A DNA stretch of 64,000 nucleotides from Liquorilactobacillus oeni DSM 19972. Its GTDB lineage: Bacteria > Bacillota > Bacilli > Lactobacillales > Lactobacillaceae. Positions 35,790-45,355 of this stretch are shown here, one piece after another. Location: the NCBI RefSeq assembly GCF_001436275.1, contig NZ_AZEH01000034.1, forward strand, positions 53,899 to 117,898. Reading direction: 5' to 3'. The notes under the pieces are model-generated. The model saw nothing but the letters and a program-made list of their open reading frames with translations. It ran no database searches and was not told the origin of the DNA. Both the position numbers and the translations under genes were made by a program. The first letter of the stretch is position 1, and every line of letters begins with the position of its first letter.

Positions 35790-36389
35790 TTATTTGTCCA
35801 AACTATGAGTAAACGCTGGCATGACAATGTCATCAACAATAGCAATAAGATCCCCTTTTGATAGCATTCCCTGTGATAAAACTGTAGTAATTAGCATAAT
35901 CACTGGTAAGTTTATGACATGCTGATCCATTTTGTCTAATTTGATCTCGCCACGTTTATCAGCACTCTTTAGCGCTGGAGTAATTATTTTAGTAAAGGAA
36001 GCCCCATCATCGGATATATGCTTAAACAGTCCAAAAATCTTATTACCAACTTGATCTGCGATCAGTCCTTGCACAGCATCTTTGCCTAACACTTCAAATA
36101 ATTGAGTTGGTGGTTTCATCATGGTAATTAAATCGTCACGCAAATTTCCAGTATCAACTGGATTCATATTAACCTTAGGCCCAAATTTTTTAAAAGCGTT
36201 AATTAAAATAGTAGCTTTATTCGGCCAGCGACGATACAAAACCGTTTTAGTAGTCTTGGCACGTGCCGAGATACCTTCCATTGTTAATTTATCATATCCC
36301 TTATCTCGAAACTCATTCCATGCCGCTTCGAGCAAATCATATTCAAGCTTTTTTCCGTGTCGTCTTTTTTGATGTTCATTCTCTACCAT
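35790..36389 (-). CDS. TetR/AcrR family regulator of the second efflux cassette
   Basis: 199 residues: helix-turn-helix KLTMEGISARAKTTKTVLYR then WPNKATILINAFKKFG, and a TetR_C_11-like ligand domain. Divergent from a DHA2 transporter, with a perfect 16-base palindrome between them at 36448-36463. Repression of the transporter and of itself is inferred. GGTGAAG precedes the ATG. Confidence 0.87.
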   Translation of the reverse strand: MVENEHQKRRHGKKLEYDLLEAAWNEFRDKGYDKLTMEGISARAKTTKTVLYRRWPNKATILINAFKKFGPKVNMNPVDTGNLRDDLITMMKPPTQLFEVLGKDAVQGLIADQVGNKIFGLFKHISDDGASFTKIITPALKSADKRGEIKLDKMDQHVINLPVIMLITTVLSQGMLSKGDLIAIVDDIVMPAFTHSLDK

Positions 36390-36447
36390 AAGTCTTCACC
36401 TAATCTACTTGCATTTTTGAGCGAACAAGTTTACAATTTTAAATTAT

Positions 36448-36463
36448 AGATACGGCCGTATCT
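36448..36463. promoter_or_regulatory. TetR operator between regulator and efflux gene
   Basis: AGATACGGCCGTATCT, a perfect 16-base palindrome, GC-rich in its centre within AT-rich DNA, 59 bases from the tetR start and 89 from the transporter start. Confidence 0.7.
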
Positions 36464-36551
36464 TAAAAATCATAATAATCTTAGGATATTATATCATAAA
36501 TTTGTTTTATAGATGACTATAGTATCTAAATGTAAATCAGAGGTCTTAAAA

Positions 36552-37976
36552 ATGACAAAAAAAAATAGTTTAGCCAGTATTGCTTTCGTATTAATTTTTG
36601 GTGCCATTGCGCCAATGCTTGATACCACTATGACTAATATCGCCATTAACACCATCATGGATGATCTTAATACTTCAGTAGGCACCGCGCAATGGGTCAC
36701 TACGGGTTACGTTTTAACACTTGGCATCGTAATTTTGTTTACTGGGTGGGCCGTCGACAAATTTGATGGTAAAAAACTCTATATCAACGGCCTATTAATT
36801 TTCCTTGTAGGTTCAATTATTTCTGGAATTGCTAACAACATAACCATTTTAATGATTGGTCGCATGATTCAAGGAGCTGGTTCTGGTATTATTATTCCGC
36901 TGCTCACTACGCTAATTATCAGAGCAGCTAACGGTGTTGGCCTTGGCAAATTAGCTGCTACGCTTGGTCTACCCATGGTAGTCATACCAATTCTTGGACC
37001 AACAGTAGGTGGCTACATCATTGATCAACTCAACTGGCACTGGGTTTTTTATATCAACATTCCAATTGTTATTATTGCGCTAATATTTGTCCTCACTTTC
37101 ATGCCACATTTTGAACCATTGAAAAGGGACTCTAAATTAGATTGGATTGGGTTTCTTATTCTCAGCGGTATGTTCAGCGGGTTCTTAGTTGGTATTGTCA
37201 ACTTCAGCAGTCACAACACTTTTTCTAGTATTGAGGCCTTGTTACCAACTTTTCTTGGGTTTGACTTACTGATTGCCTATGTCTTTTATGCACAAAAGTT
37301 TCCGCAACGGGCATTGGTTAATCTCAATATGTTTAAGGTACCAAATTTTTCCGGATCAGCGGTAATTTTACTAATGTCAGGTGTTGCCGTTAATGGGGCA
37401 ATGTTTCTCCTACCTCTGTACCTGCAAAATATTCGTGGGCTAAGTGTCATCTGGTCAGGAACTTATTTGATTGCTCAAGGTCTTGGACTATTAGTCACCA
37501 GAACTCAGATCGGTAAATTAACTGATAACATCGGTGCTCGCTGGGTGGTTCTCAGTTCAATCATAATTGCGATCATCAGTACCATTCCGTTTGTCTATTT
37601 TGATGTCAACACCAACAAATATTTAATTTTAATTGCATTGTTTGTACGTGGTATGGCACAAGGCGGTCTAACAATCCCCGTTATGGCTGATTCGTACACT
37701 AACATTCCAAAAGAACAGATTGCTCAAGCAACTACGGCGACCCGCATGCTGCAAAACGTTGGCGGAGCATTCGGTTCAGCGATTCTTGCAACAGTAATCC
37801 AAAATCAGGTTAACGGACTCGTGCCAACTGTCAGCAACTTGACCAGCGCATACCACACTGCATTTATTTGGTCTATTGTGATTACGTTATTAGCGGCTAT
37901 TCCAGCATGGTTCTTGACCCACCACATTGCAAAAGACAACTCATCTGAGCAACCAGAACTAGAAGGTGATAAATAA
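36552..37976 (+). CDS. DHA2-family multidrug efflux MFS transporter
   Basis: 474 residues with 14 predicted membrane segments. LDTTMTNIAINTIMDDL is near residue 22, TGYVLTLGIVILFTGW near 50, DKFDGKKLYINGL (motif A equivalent) near 68, and GLPMVVIPILGPTVGG (motif C) near 140. The start MTKKNSLAS is preferred over the upstream ATG because AGAGG fits it. Its stop overlaps the DUF4811 start by one base. The decayed gene at 23734-25076 is a relative. The substrate is unknown. Confidence 0.9.
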   Translation: MTKKNSLASIAFVLIFGAIAPMLDTTMTNIAINTIMDDLNTSVGTAQWVTTGYVLTLGIVILFTGWAVDKFDGKKLYINGLLIFLVGSIISGIANNITILMIGRMIQGAGSGIIIPLLTTLIIRAANGVGLGKLAATLGLPMVVIPILGPTVGGYIIDQLNWHWVFYINIPIVIIALIFVLTFMPHFEPLKRDSKLDWIGFLILSGMFSGFLVGIVNFSSHNTFSSIEALLPTFLGFDLLIAYVFYAQKFPQRALVNLNMFKVPNFSGSAVILLMSGVAVNGAMFLLPLYLQNIRGLSVIWSGTYLIAQGLGLLVTRTQIGKLTDNIGARWVVLSSIIIAIISTIPFVYFDVNTNKYLILIALFVRGMAQGGLTIPVMADSYTNIPKEQIAQATTATRMLQNVGGAFGSAILATVIQNQVNGLVPTVSNLTSAYHTAFIWSIVITLLAAIPAWFLTHHIAKDNSSEQPELEGDK

Positions 37977-38431
37977 TGCTAATTGCAATTAGTATCATTT
38001 CCATCATAACCCTAGTCACCATCATTGTTATCCCTAAAGTAAGTCATCGTCTATTAACTGGAGTTATAACACTAGTATTGCTTCTAGGATCTCAAGCACT
38101 TCTACTTGTAAACTCGTATGAACATTGGGGAACAAGCATCGAAACCACGAAAGTCACTAAAGCTATCAATTCAATTGCATCATTACCCGGTAACTGCCAA
38201 ATTCTTGCATATAAAAATGTTGGCAAGCAGCAAAATCAAAAACAGATATACATTTATAAAACCTCCGGAAAAAGGCAAATGACTTATTCTGATGGTGTTA
38301 AAATTCAAATTAGACGCTCTAACCATAATAAGGCATCCAGAATCAGGACGATTTCTCGTTACCATTACAACAACCATTTTAGTCAGTTAATGTTTGCTGG
38401 GATTGCTAATAGTAATTATCCACCAGCATAG
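37976..38431 (+). CDS. DUF4811 protein, C-terminus replaced by insertion element
   Basis: 151 residues: two N-terminal membrane segments (LIAISIISIITLVTIIVI and LLTGVITLVLLLGSQALLL), then an extracellular domain with EHWGTSIETTKV. DUF4811 proteins accompany DHA2 transporters in lactobacilli. This one is coupled to the transporter by a TAATG overlap. The last codons (Pro-Pro-Ala-stop) come from the terminal hairpin of the adjoining IS200/IS605-type element, and family members are longer as I remember them. The native C-terminus has therefore probably been cut off. Confidence 0.75.
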   Translation: MLIAISIISIITLVTIIVIPKVSHRLLTGVITLVLLLGSQALLLVNSYEHWGTSIETTKVTKAINSIASLPGNCQILAYKNVGKQQNQKQIYIYKTSGKRQMTYSDGVKIQIRRSNHNKASRIRTISRYHYNNHFSQLMFAGIANSNYPPA

Positions 38432-39102
38432 CTGGTGGCTTTTTATTAGCCCTAGAAGGGCTCGACCCCACACAAAAAGCCCCTTCAAGGGGCCCAACAA
38501 AAAACTACCAACCGCTACAGCTTTAATTATTTTTTTGTTTGAATGGATCAATGTATTCTCTTTTACTAATTGTATCCCGCAGTCGATCTTCTGATTCTTG
38601 TTCTCGAATATATTTTTCTATTGTTTTTTGATTTGTTCAACTGTACTTGCGAAGTATCCTCTTGCCCAAAAACTCCTATTTCCATAATTGTATTTCAAAT
38701 TTGCATGACGTTCATGGATAATTACTGCACTTCTTCCTTTCAAATATCTCATGAAGCTTGAAACACTTATTTTTGGTGGTATTTTTACAAACATATGAAT
38801 ATGATCTGGCATTGCATGGGCTTCGATTATCTCCACTTCTTTTAGCTCACATAACCTTCTAAGTATATTTCCTATATCTTTTCTAAGTTTTCCATATATA
38901 ACCTTTCTTCGGTATTTCGGCGTGAATACTATATGATACTTACAATTCCATCTCGTATGTGCCAAGCTATTATCGTCTTTTGACAATGCAAAAACTTCCT
39001 TTCGTATATGTTTTGGTTGGTAGCCGAAAACTATTATATCGAAAGAAAGTTTTTCTCGCTAAAGCTCTTTTGACCCCCACAAGTAAAACTTGTGGTTTAT
39101 TT
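38420..39102 (-). mobile_element. IS200/IS605-type insertion sequence
   Basis: One tnpA gene is flanked by the sub-terminal hairpins expected of this single-strand transposing family: CCACCAG-N5-CTGGTGG at 38420-38438 and CCACAAGT-AAA-ACTTGTGG at 39077-39095. Two more hairpins (38449-38463 and about 38477-38491) lie at the 38.4-kb end. No inverted terminal repeats or target duplication are seen, as expected. No tnpB accessory gene is present. The exact ends are approximate. Confidence 0.75.
38523..38986 (-). pseudogene. tnpA: tnpA transposase of IS200 family, frameshifted before the catalytic Tyr
   Basis: Y1_Tnp (REP-associated tyrosine) transposase. TTG start at 38986 behind GGAAG. HTRWNCKYHIVFTPKYRRKV is near residue 10, and the HUH metal motif DHIHMFVKIPP near 62. 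The frame stops at 38618 after VEQIKKQ. One base shifted (at a run of six A, 38624-38629) the protein continues with TIEKYIREQESEDRLRD and ends at 38523. The catalytic tyrosine is the Y of that segment, so the element can transpose only if the A-run slips or the sequence is in error. Confidence 0.75.
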
Positions 39103-39110
39103 AACGAACT

Positions 39111-39150
39111 AAAAAAAAAAGCAGGGCCAAAACTCATGTTTTGGCCCTGC
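39111..39150 (-). terminator. Terminator of the MFS gene at 39229
   Basis: Perfect 13-pair stem GCAGGGCCAAAAC / GTTTTGGCCCTGC with a TCAT loop; on the minus strand it is followed by ten T. Confidence 0.9.
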
Positions 39151-39228
39151 TCCACCAGTTTAAGCTATACTATTAAACCTGAGAATATTGACTTTGCTTA
39201 ATTTGCTAATGGTTATTTATTATATTAA

Positions 39229-40428
39229 TTAACTTATATTACTTGCTTTTCTGCTTGAAAAAATAAATAAGATATAAGCTAAAAATGCAAATATTGCAAA
39301 ACACGTGAAAGGCAATTTGATGTTGATCTGATATATAAAAGAGCCAAGCAATGGTGAAACAATTCCAGCAATCCCTTGTGTCATTGCAACAGCACCCGCT
39401 GCTGTCCCTTGATTATCCTGAGAAACGGCTAAAGATGCTCCAGCAGATAGCGAACTCATCCCTAACCCTGCACCTGCTCCAATAAGAATATAACTAACGA
39501 GAATAGTGATAAAACCATTTGCAACTACGATTAATAAGAGACCAATAATGATTAGTGGAATTGCTCTTATCATCATCTGCTTAGCAGTCCAATTAAATAT
39601 TTTTATTTGAGCAACTTGTGCAACCATTAAGGCAATTCCCAAAACAACAAATAATAATGAAGCAGTTTTAGCACTCTGAATAACTGATTGGTCAATAGCA
39701 TCATGTAAATATAGTGAAGTTAATAATTGTAAACCGACGACTACAAACATCACTGAGCATCCAACTATGAGCCAGCCAAATAACTTAAACGTAAAGAAAT
39801 TGCCTTTCGTTGACTCTTCTATTGTTGTTTTACTTTTAGAAATTGTTGTATTTTTATCTGTATTAGGTAAGATAAAAAGCATTACAATTCCACATAATAT
39901 TAATAAAATAATTGATACATAAAATGGTAAAGATAAGGTTCCAACTGATGATAAGCAACCGCCGATGATTGGGCCTAAAACCATCGCTAAGCCGGTAGCA
40001 AAGCCTAAGGAAGACATATCCTTAGCTCGATTTTCTGGACTAGAAATATCAGCCATGTATGCATTAGCAGCAGTTGGTGCAGTTGTCATAAAAATGCCCA
40101 GAAAAAATCTTGTCCCTATAAGAGAAGTTACTAAAATAGCAACAATTTTTGTTTGAGCAATTGACAACTTAAAAAGTTCAATATATAGAATAAAGAATAT
40201 TCCCATGCCAATTAAACCAATTACTATAACGAGTTTCCTGCCGATTTTGTCACTTATTTTCCCCCAGACTGGAGCAAAAAGGAGCATTGCGATCGCTCCT
40301 AAAGATATCATTATACCGATTTGTCCTGGTGATAGATGCGCTTGCGTTGAAATTGCAGATAAAACCGGCATCGTGATGTATATTCCTAAATATGAAACAA
40401 GGGTAGCTATAAATAGTTTGCTCTTCAT
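39229..40428 (-). CDS. MFS transporter, 12-segment drug-efflux type
   Basis: 399 residues with 12 hydrophobic segments. Motif A GKISDKIGRKLVIVIG is near residue 60, and motif C-like FATGLAMVLGPIIGGCLSS near 130. The pattern fits the DHA1 family (NorA/TetA-like). The start MKSKLFIATLVSYLG is used because AAAGGATCC lies seven bases upstream; the frame runs 21 codons further with no homology. No regulator is adjacent except the AraC-type gene immediately upstream on the same strand. Confidence 0.87.
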   Translation of the reverse strand: MKSKLFIATLVSYLGIYITMPVLSAISTQAHLSPGQIGIMISLGAIAMLLFAPVWGKISDKIGRKLVIVIGLIGMGIFFILYIELFKLSIAQTKIVAILVTSLIGTRFFLGIFMTTAPTAANAYMADISSPENRAKDMSSLGFATGLAMVLGPIIGGCLSSVGTLSLPFYVSIILLILCGIVMLFILPNTDKNTTISKSKTTIEESTKGNFFTFKLFGWLIVGCSVMFVVVGLQLLTSLYLHDAIDQSVIQSAKTASLLFVVLGIALMVAQVAQIKIFNWTAKQMMIRAIPLIIIGLLLIVVANGFITILVSYILIGAGAGLGMSSLSAGASLAVSQDNQGTAAGAVAMTQGIAGIVSPLLGSFIYQINIKLPFTCFAIFAFLAYILFIFSSRKASNIS

Positions 40429-40525
40429 GAATAAAGGATCCTTTCTTGGTAAGAAGTAATAGTTACACTTTACCAAAATAGAATCCTCCATTTTACTCTG
40501 AATAGTTTATAGTACTCCAAAGAGT

Positions 40526-41416
40526 TTATTTAAATTTTTTCCTAAAATTTCGTGGCGTTGAAAACTTATTCAACTTAAAAGCCGCGGTAAATTTACTTGG
40601 ATTTATATAACCAACCCCAGCGGCTATTTGTGATATTTTCATATCAGTTTGTAATAAAAGATCGGCTGCATAATTCATCTTTTGATTATTACAATAATTA
40701 TGGATTGTTTCACCATAGGTTTTCTTAAATAGTATTTTTAGTTTGGTTTGGCTTACATCAAATTTAACAGATAAGGCCTTCAAACTAATCTGCTTGTCTA
40801 AATTATTCTTCAAATAGTTAACGATGTCTCTGAGAATTTTATTATCTTTTGATAATAATTGATTTGCTGAGATCGAATCTTTAACGGCTTGAGATGATTT
40901 TAGATACAATATTAGTTCAGCAATCTTTAACTTAAGAAACATTGTTGAACTTCTAATGTTTTTAGATTTTAAATCATTGAACAAGTTTTTTATGAATTTA
41001 CTTTTTATAAAAAAGTAGTTTCCAAAGTGCTGAAAATTAGACCAGCCTTGAAAGTTACCGATGAACTGTTTTAACTCAGCATCCCTGTTACTTTCCTTGA
41101 TTAAAATGGTAATTCCCTCATAGCCGCCATCTGTGAATATGTAATTACCCGCATCCAAAGAACGCCTATCAATTTTCAATAAATCCGGTTCCAAATATAA
41201 ATCCTGTTTATCTCCTTCAAAATTCACTACTCCGTGGTAGGCGTAATCAATTCTAATAGTGTGTGGAGCTATTCTGAGTGGTGTTTTAAACTGCTTAATA
41301 TCCTTATAATTATGAAAATATAATTCTATAGTATTAAATATTCTTACTTTATCTATTCGTAATTGGTCAATGTTAAAAGAATCCTTTTCTGGATATTGGT
41401 CCTTAATATTCCACAA
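40526..41416 (-). CDS. AraC-family transcriptional regulator
   Basis: About 296 residues. The C-terminal 100 hold two helix-turn-helix motifs: ISLKALSVKFDVSQTKLKIL, then TYGETIHNYCNNQKMNYAAD and MKISQIAAGVGYINPSKFTA. The N-terminal ~200 residues are an effector-binding region I do not recognize. The first standard start is TTG at 41414-41416, but the strong AGGAGG lies 23 bases before it. In the same frame an ATA codon at 41429-41431 is exactly eight bases from AGGAGG, suggesting a mutated or very rare start. Divergent from the broken FAD oxidase, which it may have controlled. Confidence 0.82.
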   Translation of the reverse strand: MWNIKDQYPEKDSFNIDQLRIDKVRIFNTIELYFHNYKDIKQFKTPLRIAPHTIRIDYAYHGVVNFEGDKQDLYLEPDLLKIDRRSLDAGNYIFTDGGYEGITILIKESNRDAELKQFIGNFQGWSNFQHFGNYFFIKSKFIKNLFNDLKSKNIRSSTMFLKLKIAELILYLKSSQAVKDSISANQLLSKDNKILRDIVNYLKNNLDKQISLKALSVKFDVSQTKLKILFKKTYGETIHNYCNNQKMNYAADLLLQTDMKISQIAAGVGYINPSKFTAAFKLNKFSTPRNFRKKFK

Positions 41417-41713
41417 TGAATCTGATTTTATCGCTAACCCCTCCTTTAAAATCTTTAATTACAGACTACTTTTAATATTATCTTATCACTCATAAGTTTG
41501 CTTTCCTAATATGCATTTAATTGCTCAAAGGATATGCTGCATAGTGTCTTTTGGGATTAAAAATGACTAATTAGAGCACAAATATTTCATAAGGATAGCT
41601 AAAATGTGAATTACTATCAAAAAAATGATAAATTAACTTAGCCTACTATCTAGTTATAAATAGATTAATAGAAATGATATCTACACTTTTTGGCTATTAA
41701 GGAGTACAAAAAT

Positions 41714-43103
41714 ATGAAAATTAATCAAAATAATAATTGGCCTAGCTTGCCTGATTCATTAAAAGAACTTGCTATTTTTCCGAATAATCCCACCTATGAT
41801 CAGGTCCGTTCCAACTACTTTCGTGTTGGGACTCCCCGCCTGGTTATTATGGCAAAAACAGAAACAAATGTAGTAGAAACAGTAAAATATGCACATGAGG
41901 TCAACAAACAAACTAATCAGAAAACTCCATTTTCTGTAAGAAGTGGAGGGCATGGCATTACGATGTCTTCGGTTAATGACGGTGGTATTATTTTGGATAT
42001 TAGTAATTTAAACAAAGTTAAAATAATCGATGCTAATAAAGGAATTGTAAAAATACAGGCTGGCGCTGTATGGGGAGACGTCGCACAGCAATTATCCCCA
42101 TACAACTTAGTTATTTCCAGTGGTGATTTTGGGGAACACTGGTGTAGGTGGATTAACGGTTTACGGAGGAATTGGGCTACTTGTACGACAATTTGGTTTA
42201 ACCATTGATCGTTTAATTGGCGCTAAAATAGTAACTGCAAATGAGGAGATCCTTACAGTTGATAATAAACATCGCCCAGAATTATTTTGGGCTTTACGTG
42301 GAGGCGGTTCGCAAACAGGAATTGTGACTGAATTCTTATTTAAGGCAAACAAATTGACAGATAAAACAAGTAAAATTAAAACTCCAATTTGTTTACAAAC
42401 TATCACTTATTGCTTAAAAGACAATTTCATAGACTTTGCTTGTAATTGGCAAGAATGGGCCAGACACGCTCCTAAAAATCTAACTAGTCTACTAATGATT
42501 ACTAATAATCATACAGGTAATTTTAGTATACAAGCCACTAATATATGGGCAGGAACGACTGATAACAGTGCACGTGCTTGGCTTAATCAGGCAATTAAAC
42601 TTGCCAAGATAGTTAAACATCAAGAAAAAGTTATGAGTTATGCAGATCTGGTACTAGCTCCTCATATTCCACACACTGGTCAGCAGGCTGTTTATGTTAA
42701 AAATACATTAGTTACAAAATTCACTCCTCAGGTTGCTAAAAAAATAACAGATATTTTGAATAATTTTAATTCACTGGGAATAGAATTACGGTATATAGGA
42801 GGAGCTTTAAACACTGTAAGCTCCTCAGACACTGCATGGACATGCCGAAAAGCTGAAGGCTTTATTGCACTTTGGACTAATAAGAATGATGCTGTTGAAG
42901 CTAACAAAATTTTTGAGCCATTATTAAAATTAGGTGCTGGCGTATATGGTGCTTATTCAAGTGACCTTAGTAGTAAAGAAAATGCTCGTGTCTGGCCAAA
43001 CCATATAGCTTCTAAGATTAAAGCAATTGCCATCAAAGGAGACCCTGATAAACTATTTAATCAAGGTCGAAACATCAGTCCCGACAACTCTAGAAAATCT
43101 TAA
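41714..43103 (+). pseudogene. Frameshifted FAD-linked (BBE-type) oxidase
   Basis: Berberine-bridge-like FAD oxidoreductase. First frame: SVRSGGHGITMSS (FAD-His motif) and DISNLNKVKIIDANKGIVKI, up to LVISSGDFG. The next frame continues without a gap, NTGVGGLTVYGGIGLLVRQF, WALRGGGSQTGIVTEF, and ends DPDKLFNQGRNIS, a normal BBE end. One extra G in the run at 42131-42134 separates them. AAGGAG precedes the ATG. The otherwise intact sequence points to a recent mutation or an assembly error. The substrate is unknown. Confidence 0.85.
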
Positions 43104-43168
43104 CAAATTAGTGATTAAGTATGTTATCAATTTCTTGATATGCAACTTGAAATTGAATAATTTTAGTC

Positions 43169-43214
43169 TAGGTAATTATTTGCTGCATAAAACTGCGCAG
43201 CGATTAATTACCTA
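43169..43214 (+). terminator. Terminator after the FAD oxidase
   Basis: Nested arms TAGGTAATT / AATTACCTA and GCTGC / GCAGC, followed by TTTCTTTT. Confidence 0.7.
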
Positions 43215-43271
43215 TTTCTTTTGCACTATTTAATCCAAACTTCAATTATTATTCTAAACACCTTGTCAATT

Positions 43272-44041
43272 TTAACTATTTTGTCTTCTGAATCTAATCT
43301 GCTGCTCTACTGCCAGTTTATCTAGCATTTCGTAAGCATTAGAAATAGAAACAGTATTTTTAACATATGTTTCAATAAATTCATTTAAAAATAGAAAATC
43401 AGTGGTTTTCATACTTTTAATTGCAGAATTTTTATTTACTATTGTCTTTTTAAAATGAAATGTCTGGTCCTCTATCCAAAGCCACTGGGCACCTTCTTGA
43501 TCTGAGAAAGGCATCCCAATGCTCCCAGCATTAAATATGATTTTACTACCAATATCTAATTTAAATTGCAAATGCGTGTGCCCACAAATGATAAACGGTT
43601 CTTTAATTTCCTGAAAAAAGCTCTTAATCTTTATTAAATCATTATGTGGTGTAAAAATTGTCCGATTATTATCTGCTATCGCGTGGCAAAAAAAGTAATC
43701 CGCTGCAGAAGTATTTAACGGTAATTGCTTTAACTTAAGAATTTGACTGGCAGTTAATTTATTGGCTACCCATCTAATCTGTCTTTCGGCGTGTTTTGAC
43801 AAAGAAAGGGGTCTACCTTCAAAAGCATCAATCACATCTTGATCATTGTTACCCATAATGCCAATTGTTTTAACCTTATTTTTAATTGTTCAATTGCTTC
43901 CATAGTTTCGAGAGGCATCGGGCCGCTAATTAAATCGCCGCCCAAAATCACCAGATCAGGTTTCATACTATTCAAATGACTTAAAACAACCATCAAAGCG
44001 GGATAATTGCCGTAAATATCATAAAGTACAGCTATTTTCAT
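43272..44041 (-). pseudogene. Frameshifted metallophosphoesterase (YfcE/calcineurin-like)
   Basis: First frame: MKIAVLYDIYGNYPALMVVL (metal motif D-x-H/Y-G-N), LVILGGDLISGP, ending soon after EAIEQLK. The second frame continues TIGIMGNNDQDVIDAFEGR, then FICGHTHLQFKLDIGSKI and FNAGSIGMPF, all classic metal-binding motifs. One A is missing from a run at 43879-43883. In the first motif the usual His (DIHGN) is Tyr, an additional change. Not transcribed with neighbours on either side. Confidence 0.82.
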
Positions 44042-44230
44042 AATAAACCCCCTCTAGTCAAAAATAACAATACTACAGTACCCGTAATGAGTAACTCGCA
44101 TAATTTTAATTACTAATAACTTTTAATTTCATACTTCAGCACATTATAAAAAGCTTCCTTGATGTATTATAGCGGATAAATTTCCGAAATTTCCATCATA
44201 AGAAGCTTATTTTAAACCAATATTATTTAC

Positions 44231-45280
44231 TTAATCCATAACATCTTTATCAAAGACTTCAATATTATCTAATCCACCATACCAGTCATACCATGGAGTA
44301 GCTCCTTCATTCAAGATGTCATTCAACTCGGTAACATTTTGCTTACCTTGTGTGTTGAGCCATTCAATCAGCCCTGCACGTCCCCTTTGTGCATAAACTT
44401 GGACTCCTTGCAGCCAAGTTGCACGTCCGCCTAAGATGCCATTATATTTTGTATGGGCTTTTCCTGCGAAAGTTAATTCATTGCGGAAAGTTTCAGCACT
44501 GACACCTGCAGATAAGTAGATAAAGGGCCGATCTACTGCATTGTTAGCTGCAGCAAAATACTTAGCTGCTTCTTCCCTTGTATAAAGCGGAGTAACGCCA
44601 TCTGCAGTATAGCCTTCTACATAATCAAAGTTGACTGGAACTTCAGTTTTAATGACATCAATATGATATTTTTCTTTAGAAAATTCCCTCATCGAATCAA
44701 TAACTAATTGTGGCTTTTTCTTGGCAAAAGCGCTGCTTTTTGTATCCGGAATTGCATCGTCATAAGTCACAATTTCCACAAAGAGTGGAATATCAGCCGC
44801 TAACCCTTCAGTGCCTAAACGTTCCAAAAAGGCATGTTTAACATCGTTTATTTCATCTTTGTCATTAGGGTTATAGTAAACTAAAACCTTAGCTGCATCT
44901 GCCCCTTTATTCAATAATCGCTGCAAACTTTCATTCGGCAGCAATTCTGGGAAGCGCCCGACTGTATTGGCATCATAACCTGTTTTTTCATAGGATAAAA
45001 TCAAACCGCTTTGTTCTGATTTAGACTTAATTCCTTTGAAACCCAGTTCTTCGTCTAGTAGAATACCTGAAACATGATTCGTTAAAATCTGCGAAACAAG
45101 TTCTTTAAATTCGTATACCATTTCGATATTATAATTCTTTCCTGCCTGTTTGGCAGCTGCTGCCATCATCTTTTTCATTGAACCGCGTTGATCAATTGCA
45201 AGTGCTGCAATGATGCCATGGTCATTAGATAATTTTTGCAACTTAGTGAATTTGCCACGTGAAATTCTTTTCTTTACCAT
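44231..45280 (-). CDS. lacD: Tagatose-1,6-bisphosphate aldolase
   Basis: 349-residue class I LacD-type aldolase, splitting tagatose 1,6-bisphosphate to DHAP and glyceraldehyde 3-phosphate. Seen: IIAALAIDQRGSMKKMMA near residue 23, GILLDEELGF near 73, the Schiff-base lysine region in DAAKVLVYYNP near 127, IDVIKTEVPVNFDYV near 208, and FIYLSAGVSAETF near 255. No lacABC or PTS genes are adjacent. The start follows AAAGGGGG. A perfect 11-base inverted repeat lies in the promoter region. Confidence 0.9.
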   Translation of the reverse strand: MVKKRISRGKFTKLQKLSNDHGIIAALAIDQRGSMKKMMAAAAKQAGKNYNIEMVYEFKELVSQILTNHVSGILLDEELGFKGIKSKSEQSGLILSYEKTGYDANTVGRFPELLPNESLQRLLNKGADAAKVLVYYNPNDKDEINDVKHAFLERLGTEGLAADIPLFVEIVTYDDAIPDTKSSAFAKKKPQLVIDSMREFSKEKYHIDVIKTEVPVNFDYVEGYTADGVTPLYTREEAAKYFAAANNAVDRPFIYLSAGVSAETFRNELTFAGKAHTKYNGILGGRATWLQGVQVYAQRGRAGLIEWLNTQGKQNVTELNDILNEGATPWYDWYGGLDNIEVFDKDVMD

Positions 45281-45311
45281 TTATTTTCCCCCTTTAATTA
45301 ATAGTAACGAT

Positions 45312-45355
45312 TACGCTTTACATGATAAACTTTCCTTTATTTATTGTAAAGCGTA
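45312..45355. promoter_or_regulatory. Inverted repeat operator upstream of lacD
   Basis: TACGCTTTACA (45312-45322) and TGTAAAGCGTA (45345-45355) are a perfect 11-base inverted pair, 22 bases apart, 32 bases before the lacD start. Each half resembles a cre half-site with one extra base, so the binding protein could be CcpA-like or a DeoR/RpiR-type sugar regulator. Confidence 0.55.
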
